Shown here in pieces: positions 5,416 through 10,458 of a stretch of DNA of 10,458 bases (the first letter of the stretch is position 1; each line of letters opens with the position of its first letter). Origin of the DNA: JBDGRJ01 sp042218115. GTDB lineage: Bacteria > Patescibacteriota > Patescibacteriia > Magasanikbacterales > UBA922. The DNA lies in contig JBDGRJ010000023.1 of NCBI GenBank assembly GCA_042218115.1, positions 1 to 10,458 of the forward strand. Direction: 5' to 3'. The notes under the pieces were generated by a model. That model had not been told where the DNA came from, did no database searches, and saw only the letters and a program-made list of their open reading frames with translations. Position numbers and translations under genes: made by a program.

Positions 5416-6957
5416 ATGGTGCTACCTACTGGTAACAAAGAATATAGACATCCTGTTGAGAAAATTAGGGAAGAACAGAAGGAAAAAATGTTCCCGGACT
5501 GGAGAAAGAGTATAAATGAAGTATTCAAAGGAGATTTTTCAGGAGAGAAAGATCCTTTCTACCTAGAAAATGCAGACCCTCTATTTTTGATGACAATGTC
5601 AGAACCAGAACCGGGAAATCCAAGGACTTGGGATCACATTAGAAGAAATGCACTAGCAGCTCCAATGGGCTATGATGAAGGAGAATTTCACAATCAACCT
5701 CCATTGGTCAACTGGGCCTATCACCTCCATACACCAGAAACCTGGGACAGGCTAAAAGATAACATGCTTTCAAGTAATGAGCAGGCCGAAAGAGCAGTTA
5801 TTAATCTTTCATACACTGCAAGAGATAGTTTACTAGTCCCTTTTAAAGAACATATAACTGATGATTCAGAAACAGTAGTTCTGAATCCGATAGATGTAGC
5901 GGACCTATTTACAGACAAGTATGAAACATTTAGACATCTTGATGAAGCAGGTTTACCTACTATACCGACTACAAAAGCTTCAACACTATTTTACGATGGT
6001 AAAGAAGCAACTGAAGCAGAAATAGGAAGCGATGATAGAGGATATGTTATCAAACCTTTGAATGGGTTTGGAGGGGATGGAGTATTCAAAGTTGATAGTC
6101 TAGAAGAAGTGAGAGAGATGCTGAATACACCTGAAGGTATCAGGGAAATTGTAGAAGAAGGAAGTTATGAAAGCGAAGATGAATTAGAGGAGGAATTTGA
6201 GAAGAGGAACAACAATAGGGAAGAGGTCTGGGAAAATTACCTGATACAAACAAGAATTCCGCATCCATCTGATATAAGAGTTGAAGGAATAGGAGATAAG
6301 TTTACGAATGCTGAGAGAAGGTATTCTGCTGACGGAGAACTATGTACGAACTTTTCAGATGTTTCGGCAAACTATGAGGGCTCAAACTTCGGAGTTTATA
6401 CTAAAATCCTAAATGCTATCTCGGAAGGAAGACTTGAACCACTATATCTAGATTTACTTGATAAACCAGGAAGAACTGATGAACTGGGTCAAGGAGCCAG
6501 GAATCTGTCTCAAGAAATAATGGATTCTATAGACGCACATGCTTTTAATTTCGATGATAATCTGCCTCAGAATCCTGTTAAAATTGGAATAGATCTGCTC
6601 GAGACAAAAAGGGAGAAAATCCAACACTTGCCGGATCACTGGATTGAAAGAGCAGAAGAATTTTCGGACGGAAACACCTTATATTTCATTCCTGAACTTA
6701 ATGGAATGCCGGGATCAGGGGTTGATCTTGCAGCGATGTATGCAGACGCACCTGAACAGATTAGCACTATTCACGTATACAACCTAATGAGAGATCTATC
6801 AGGTCTTGATGACTATTCAGTGGATCAAATCGTAGAAAATTACAGCCAAGATCCGGAAGGACAGTTATACCAGAGAATTTTAGGTTTTTATCCAGATTCA
6901 GATCTTTCCAAAGAGGAATACCTGAAATTGGCTTCGCTGAATGACAAGCGAGCATGA
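5416..6957 (+). CDS. ATP-grasp ligase-like protein (RimK/GshB-like core)
   Basis: A 513-residue cytoplasmic protein with a complete ATP-grasp core, which would activate a carboxylate as acyl phosphate and join it to an amine, thiol or hydroxyl. Residues 1-50 are a charged lead-in and 54-160 a pre-ATP-grasp domain. The core follows: DKYETFRHLDEAGLPTIPTT (167-186), YVIKPLNGFGGDGVFKV (210-226) with the ATP lysine Lys213 and glycine loop 217-222, TRIPHPSDIRVEGIGD (279-294) with Asp286 and Arg288, Arg301/302, GIDLL (391-395), and IPELNGMPGSGVDL (425-438) with Glu427 and Asn429 as metal ligands. A charged insert (about 240-272) precedes the last strands. It is longer than RimK or GshB (about 300-330) because of the extra N- and C-terminal domains. 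Its substrate is unknown. It follows its degenerate paralogue and precedes an acidic repeat protein, a possible substrate by position only. Confidence 0.78.
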   Translation: MVLPTGNKEYRHPVEKIREEQKEKMFPDWRKSINEVFKGDFSGEKDPFYLENADPLFLMTMSEPEPGNPRTWDHIRRNALAAPMGYDEGEFHNQPPLVNWAYHLHTPETWDRLKDNMLSSNEQAERAVINLSYTARDSLLVPFKEHITDDSETVVLNPIDVADLFTDKYETFRHLDEAGLPTIPTTKASTLFYDGKEATEAEIGSDDRGYVIKPLNGFGGDGVFKVDSLEEVREMLNTPEGIREIVEEGSYESEDELEEEFEKRNNNREEVWENYLIQTRIPHPSDIRVEGIGDKFTNAERRYSADGELCTNFSDVSANYEGSNFGVYTKILNAISEGRLEPLYLDLLDKPGRTDELGQGARNLSQEIMDSIDAHAFNFDDNLPQNPVKIGIDLLETKREKIQHLPDHWIERAEEFSDGNTLYFIPELNGMPGSGVDLAAMYADAPEQISTIHVYNLMRDLSGLDDYSVDQIVENYSQDPEGQLYQRILGFYPDSDLSKEEYLKLASLNDKRA

Positions 6958-7021
6958 ATTGATCAAAATATTGAATTATAATAGATGAGAGAAACCGATA
7001 ATGAGATCTGAATAGTCAAAC

Positions 7022-7060
7022 TATATTTAAAGTTTAAGGTCAATTATAACTATGTGGTGA
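7022..7060 (+). promoter_or_regulatory. Promoter and SD of the acidic repeat gene
   Basis: TATATTTAAA (7022-7031) predicts transcription from about 7052, and GGTGA (7056-7060) stands 6 nt before the ATG at 7067. This short leader with an SD has the same plan as those of the coiled-coil gene and the lipoprotein gene in this window. The rest of the 6958-7021 gap shows nothing notable. Confidence 0.68.
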
Positions 7061-7066
7061 CAAAAC

Positions 7067-7909
7067 ATGTCAGGAGAGGATAGCTGGACCGACGCATTAG
7101 AAACAGAATCAGATTCGATTGAAGAGGAAGATGAATACCTATTAACAAGAAGCGGGGAGGAAGTAGATGCGACAGGAAGCGGAGGAATGTTTCCTGCTGG
7201 AGAAGAATCAGACTCAACAGATACTACTGGAGATGATGATTCAGATAGATGGTCGATTCCAAGTTTACCTTGGGGGGGAGATGATGATTCCAGGTGGTCA
7301 GTGCCTGACTTTCCATGGGAAGGAGATGATGACGATAGTACGCCAACGCCAGGAATTCCAGATCCTGATGATATAGATACACCCGACTTTCCAAAAGTAC
7401 CAAGAAGATATGTATTAGTTGGAATAGCGGGTCTACTTGCCCTTGACTACTCCAATGTTGTTGATGCACCTTCAGAGGATAAGAATGCAGGCTCAGGATA
7501 TTTCAGATTAGGAGACTGTGGCGGAGATATAGATGGATTTGGCGAATTAGGAAGACAGGAAGAATGTGAATCTCCCAGAGATGTCGCGGGACTTCCTTTC
7601 GAATCTTATGAAGATACTATTGAAGGAGAAGTTGTTGACGATGTAATTCAAGAATACGAAGCTGTACAGGAGAGTGAAAAGGTTGAAAGAGAGACTGATG
7701 CTGATATAAATAAACTTGGAGAGAAATGGGAGGATGAGATAGGTAAAAACCCGGAAAACTACAGAATTGGATTCGTGAACCTGGAAGACGGCGGAGGAGT
7801 GATTCAACTGCTTGAGAACGAAACAGTTGTCGAGTATCAGAGGGTTGATCAGGAAAGTTATAATGCATTGAGAAATGAAGCCCAGGCTGTCGAAAACAGA
7901 CAGAGATGA
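7067..7909 (+). CDS. Acidic repeat protein with a short hydrophobic segment, unknown family
   Basis: A 280-residue, very acidic protein in three parts. Residues 1-112 are low-complexity, rich in D, E, S, T, G and P, with no signal peptide; they contain the repeats DDDSDRWSIPSLPWGG (57-71) and DDDSRWSVPDFPWEG (72-86), then decayed copies DDDDSTPTPGIP and DDIDTPDFPKVP. A basic PRR pair precedes a short hydrophobic stretch, YVLVGIAGLLAL (115-126), which is marginal as a membrane helix. Residues 140-280 look folded, with Cys151 and Cys167 and a mixed alpha/beta end (YRIGFVNLEDGGGVIQLL, VVEYQRVDQESYNAL). If membrane-inserted, the acidic repeats would be inside and the cysteine-bearing part outside. 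It sits between the ATP-grasp gene and a lipoprotein gene. The Ser- and Asp-rich repeats could be a substrate for the ATP-grasp protein, but this is conjecture. Confidence 0.7.
   Translation: MSGEDSWTDALETESDSIEEEDEYLLTRSGEEVDATGSGGMFPAGEESDSTDTTGDDDSDRWSIPSLPWGGDDDSRWSVPDFPWEGDDDDSTPTPGIPDPDDIDTPDFPKVPRRYVLVGIAGLLALDYSNVVDAPSEDKNAGSGYFRLGDCGGDIDGFGELGRQEECESPRDVAGLPFESYEDTIEGEVVDDVIQEYEAVQESEKVERETDADINKLGEKWEDEIGKNPENYRIGFVNLEDGGGVIQLLENETVVEYQRVDQESYNALRNEAQAVENRQR
7229..7332 (+). repeat. Tandem coding repeats, 45-48 bp units
   Basis: Units begin with GGAGATGATGA at 7229, 7277 and 7322. The first two encode DDDS(D)RWS[IV]P.[LF]PW.G; the third keeps only the acidic start. A run of seven G (7272-7278) marks the junction between units 1 and 2. 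The unit-to-unit changes keep the reading frame (48 and 45 bp), so expansion by slippage or recombination followed by selection on the protein is likely. Confidence 0.7.
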
Positions 7910-7916
7910 AACGAGG

Positions 7917-7956
7917 TTTTATAATATTTACTTTAAGATAACAACAACATAGGTGG
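7917..7956 (+). promoter_or_regulatory. Promoter and SD of the lipoprotein gene
   Basis: TTTTATAATATTT (about 7918-7930) is a TATA box lying some 32-44 nt before the ATG at 7962. AGGTGG (7951-7956) is an SD 5 nt before that ATG. The frame can be read from the GTG at 7953, but this GTG is part of the SD itself, so ATG 7962 is the start. Confidence 0.7.
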
Positions 7957-7961
7957 ATCAA

Positions 7962-9299
7962 ATGACAGAACGAAAGACAACAAGAAGAAAACTCCTCGGC
8001 GGAATAGCAACTGGCATAGCAGGAGGTTTAGCAGGTTGTGGAAGTGGCGGAGATGAAAAAGAATTCTTGAGCGACCGCGAAATTGAACATACCAAATCGC
8101 AGATGGAAGATATATATGTGGATATAAGAAGGAGTCTTGGTGAAAGACATAGAGCTGGAAAAAAGCTCGTTGGTGCTATTTCTAACGACGAAACTGATGC
8201 AAGTGAGATACTTTCGAGAGAGGCCCTGGAATCAGATGATGGTATTCTTCTGACAGATAATCTTGTATTAGGAGCCAACAGTCTGGACTCTCCTATAAAG
8301 AGAGAAGATTCTGAAGGAACTCTACTCAACTACGACGATATTAATTCAATGGAACAGTTTGGAGAATCTGAGGAGAGAACTGATACAGGTATCAATTATG
8401 AAGAAGTATTGGATGAAGTCGCAAGAAACACTGGAAGAGACGTAGGGAACTTCAATGCGACTGATCGGGTTGAAGATCTGATAGACGACCAACTAGAAGA
8501 TTTTGAAGGAATAACTGCATACTTTGCAGAGGATGTAACCGATGGGGAAGAAGGAGGTCATTCGGCCGATGAAGTAAACTTCAGAGAAGTTGACGTTGAT
8601 CAACTTAAGAATGTCAGAAACCAAATTGATGAAGCCATCGCAAGATATGTTGAGGGCATGAATATAATCAGCGATGCAACGGAGGGTCAAATTGGACAGA
8701 TTGAAAGCGATCTAAGTAGCTTCATTTCACACCCCGAGATGCATGGAAAGCCAGCCTCAGAGAGAGAAACACCAATGCATCATTTCGATGTTGAAGAGGC
8801 AAAAAGCTATCTCAAAGGTCTAAATGAATTTAGCGATCTTGAAGATCTTGCAAGTGGAGGAGAGCCAGACGATCCCAATGTCACTGCGGTGATCTCGAAT
8901 ATTGAGAAGCACATAAACAATGATAGAAACGATTACGATGGCGGGTTGAAAGCAGTCAGGGATTACATGACTGATCTTGAAGACGACATAGCAAGAGAAG
9001 CAGGAACAGCCTTCCAGATGAGAGAGGTAATAGATTACGTGATTGAAACAGCCGCAGAAGTCAATGAGAACCATACGGTAGACGCGAAAAAGGACACGGA
9101 TAATGGAGATAATGGCTGGATAAGCTACGATGAACTGGACGATTGTGACCAGAAGAAAGCGGAAAATCTCGTCCCCCCAGAATACAACCCTGAAAACCTC
9201 CAGTATAGGGAAGAAGAATCAAATAATGATATAGAATGGAAAGATCCTGAAGGTAGGACCCCGGGCTCAGGGGACTTCGATGGTTGTGTTCTTGACTAA
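7962..9299 (+). CDS. Tat-exported lipoprotein, unknown family
   Basis: With ATG 7962 the product has 445 residues. The N-terminus MTERKTTRRKLLGGIATGIA carries the twin-arginine motif TRRKLL (Arg8-Arg9), a glycine/alanine-rich h-region and a lipobox LAGC with Cys26 as the lipidation site. It should be exported folded by the Tat pathway and held on the outside of the membrane by a lipid anchor, the common haloarchaeal arrangement. The mature part begins with a flexible GSGGDEKE linker, then is acidic and mainly helical (for example LKNVRNQIDEAIARYVEGM and NVTAVISNIEKHINN), with charged low-complexity stretches. Cys395 and Cys442 near the C-terminus could form a disulfide. No catalytic or solute-binding motif is recognised. 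The preceding gene ends 52 bp upstream, and a separate promoter with SD is present. Confidence 0.82.
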   Translation: MTERKTTRRKLLGGIATGIAGGLAGCGSGGDEKEFLSDREIEHTKSQMEDIYVDIRRSLGERHRAGKKLVGAISNDETDASEILSREALESDDGILLTDNLVLGANSLDSPIKREDSEGTLLNYDDINSMEQFGESEERTDTGINYEEVLDEVARNTGRDVGNFNATDRVEDLIDDQLEDFEGITAYFAEDVTDGEEGGHSADEVNFREVDVDQLKNVRNQIDEAIARYVEGMNIISDATEGQIGQIESDLSSFISHPEMHGKPASERETPMHHFDVEEAKSYLKGLNEFSDLEDLASGGEPDDPNVTAVISNIEKHINNDRNDYDGGLKAVRDYMTDLEDDIAREAGTAFQMREVIDYVIETAAEVNENHTVDAKKDTDNGDNGWISYDELDDCDQKKAENLVPPEYNPENLQYREEESNNDIEWKDPEGRTPGSGDFDGCVLD

Positions 9300-9346
9300 T
9301 TAATTTTTCATCTATATTTATTCCAAATACTATTCAAACCAAAGGA

Positions 9347-9354
9347 TATATAAA
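9347..9354 (+). promoter_or_regulatory. TATA box of the secreted Ig/PKD protein
   Basis: TATATAAA, preceded by purine-rich AAAGGA (possible BRE), is centred 26-27 nt before the ATG at 9377, giving a leaderless mRNA. The T-rich stretch just after the lipoprotein stop codon (9300-9308, TAATTTTTC) may end transcription of the upstream gene. Confidence 0.65.
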
Positions 9355-9376
9355 TTTACCACTGCTGAATAACAGT

Positions 9377-10458
9377 ATGAACTCCACCAAATTTAATTTC
9401 AAAATCTCGCTTGTAATGTGTTTCTTACTATTACTAACATCAATTGGAGCTTCCGATTCTGTAAAAAATTTCGATCTTTCATTTGACAAAGAAGAAGTTG
9501 TAGTGCCCGGAACTGTGCAAATTACTGGAGAAATCAGCGGCTCTGATCTGAATTCCGCACAGATTGAGAGATGGAAAGGTACAGGATGGAATAGTGTAGG
9601 AGAAGTTGAGGATTGCTATGGCGATAAATGTGATTTTGTGAGGACATACGGAAGATCCAGAACTGGAGAGGTAGCATTTAGAATAAAAGCAGCTACTGAT
9701 GATGGAAATATTGAGACGAGTAGCAGGAAAACAGTAAACTTCGTTAAAGGATCCGGAGGGGGTGGAAAAGATCCAAGAATTAATTCTGTTGAAATCTCCG
9801 TGAACAAAAATAGAGTTAAGGTTCCAGGAATTGTTAGGGTTAACTCCAAAGTAAGTGCAGAAAATTTAGAAAACCTTAAGATAGAGAAGAAAAGAAGATA
9901 CAGTAACTGGGATACTGTTGGAGAAGTAGAAGATTGTTCTGGAAATCATTGTTCCATTCAAAGAACTTATGGAACATCCAATACCGGAACCGTTATTTTT
10001 AGAGCAGAGGCAACAGATCAAGACGGCAACAAAAGAAGAAGTGTTAAGAAGCACGTAGAGTTTTTCTCAAGAAAACCTAGCGACAACATCGATCCAAATG
10101 CTGTTCTTGATATTAGTCCTAATAACGCTGATACCGGTGAAAAAATAAGATTCGATGCAAGATCAAGCACCGATAACAAAAAAATCGATAGATACAAATT
10201 CGACTTTGATGGCGACGGAGATTATGATGAAACAAACAGGGAGGGAATAGCACACAAAAGATTCTTTAGTGAAATATCCGCAAGAGGAAAAGTCAAAGTA
10301 ATCGACAGAGCAGGAAACTCCGACACCGACTCAGAACACTTCCAAGTCAGAACCAGAGAAAGGGATCGGAACACAGGTTCTCTCAGGGTTACGGTCCAGG
10401 ACAGAGACTTCGAGAGGCTGGAGAATGCGCTGGTAACAGTCAACAACGGCGATAAGAA
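9377..10458 (+). CDS. Secreted multi-domain beta protein with Ig-like repeats and a PKD-like domain (partial, 3' end outside)
   Basis: Open for 360 codons to the window edge, without a stop. Residues 1-25 are a Sec signal peptide (MNSTKFNFKISLVMCFLLLL, then TSIGAS). Two related Ig-like repeats follow: about 31-124 and 135-230. They share VPG.V (43-47 and 149-153), VGEVEDC.G..C (74-85 and 181-192), RTYG.S.TG.V.FR (89-102 and 196-209) and a D-G-N near the end; each has a C-x4-C pair for a small disulfide loop. A GSGGGG linker (125-130) separates them. Residues 239-326 resemble a PKD domain (PNAVLDISPNNADTGEKIRF, then KFDFDGDGDYDE at 274-285, which may also bind Ca2+). From 334, GSLRVTVQDRDFERLENALV opens another beta domain of carboxypeptidase-regulatory or Ig type. 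An adhesin or surface protein is the likely role. Cell anchoring cannot be judged because the C-terminus is missing. Confidence 0.8.
   Translation, partial: MNSTKFNFKISLVMCFLLLLTSIGASDSVKNFDLSFDKEEVVVPGTVQITGEISGSDLNSAQIERWKGTGWNSVGEVEDCYGDKCDFVRTYGRSRTGEVAFRIKAATDDGNIETSSRKTVNFVKGSGGGGKDPRINSVEISVNKNRVKVPGIVRVNSKVSAENLENLKIEKKRRYSNWDTVGEVEDCSGNHCSIQRTYGTSNTGTVIFRAEATDQDGNKRRSVKKHVEFFSRKPSDNIDPNAVLDISPNNADTGEKIRFDARSSTDNKKIDRYKFDFDGDGDYDETNREGIAHKRFFSEISARGKVKVIDRAGNSDTDSEHFQVRTRERDRNTGSLRVTVQDRDFERLENALVTVNNGDK

Noticed and set aside
1..10458. CRISPR array, tRNA, rRNA or insertion sequence
   Set aside because: No regularly spaced repeats, no cloverleaf-like segment with T-loop bases, and no transposase motif or terminal inverted repeats were seen on either strand.

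Overview
The window looks like a stretch of genome from a halophilic archaeon of moderate G+C, most like Nanohaloarchaeota or another small-genome DPANN lineage. The archaeal markers are a diphthine synthase (Dph5), a Trm5-like tRNA(m1G37) methyltransferase, a DUF357 protein and two VapBC modules. TATA boxes sit about 26-28 nt upstream of leaderless or very short-leader starts. Proteins are rich in Asp/Glu, as expected for a salt-in cytoplasm, yet the DNA is far more AT-rich than a typical haloarchaeon. One secreted protein carries a Tat signal with a lipobox, as haloarchaeal lipoproteins do. The lineage is an inference from these features. A 10-base run of N at 225-234 shows this is a scaffolded assembly.

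Layout. 1-106 (-): N-terminus of a membrane protein that leaves the window. 315-866 (-): an all-coiled-coil acidic protein with its own promoter and Shine-Dalgarno (SD). 966-2501 (-): dph5, then vapB1-vapC1-DUF357, the last three overlapping. A 26-bp operator-like dyad lies on the dph5 stop codon and the vapB1 promoter. 2536-3564 (+): the Trm5-like gene, divergent from dph5 across only 34 bp. 3568-4174 (-): a second, unrelated vapBC pair, convergent with the trm5-like gene with 3 bp between stops; its toxin has Asn in place of the first catalytic PIN aspartate.

From about 4190 the window becomes more AT-rich and everything is on the + strand. 4374-5366 and 5416-6957 are two related genes. The second is an intact ATP-grasp ligase-like protein. 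The first keeps the same N-terminal block and C-terminal tail but has lost the ATP-binding segment, so it looks like a pseudo-enzyme paralogue. 7067-7909 is a very acidic protein with tandem repeats of the type DDDS.RWS[IV]P..PW, followed by a short hydrophobic segment. 7962-9299 is a Tat-exported lipoprotein of unknown family. 9377-10458 is the first 360 codons of a Sec-secreted protein with two Ig-like repeats, each with a C-x4-C loop, a PKD-like domain and the start of a further beta domain.

How they may work together. The left half is housekeeping translation genes (Dph5 acts on elongation factor 2, Trm5 on tRNA position 37) interleaved with two self-regulated toxin-antitoxin pairs. The right half reads as an accessory envelope locus: a peptide-ligase-like pair, a repeat protein that could be its substrate, and two exported proteins. 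The ligase-substrate link is a hypothesis from adjacency and composition. Each right-half gene has a recognisable promoter of its own, so co-regulation rather than one long operon is the safer reading.
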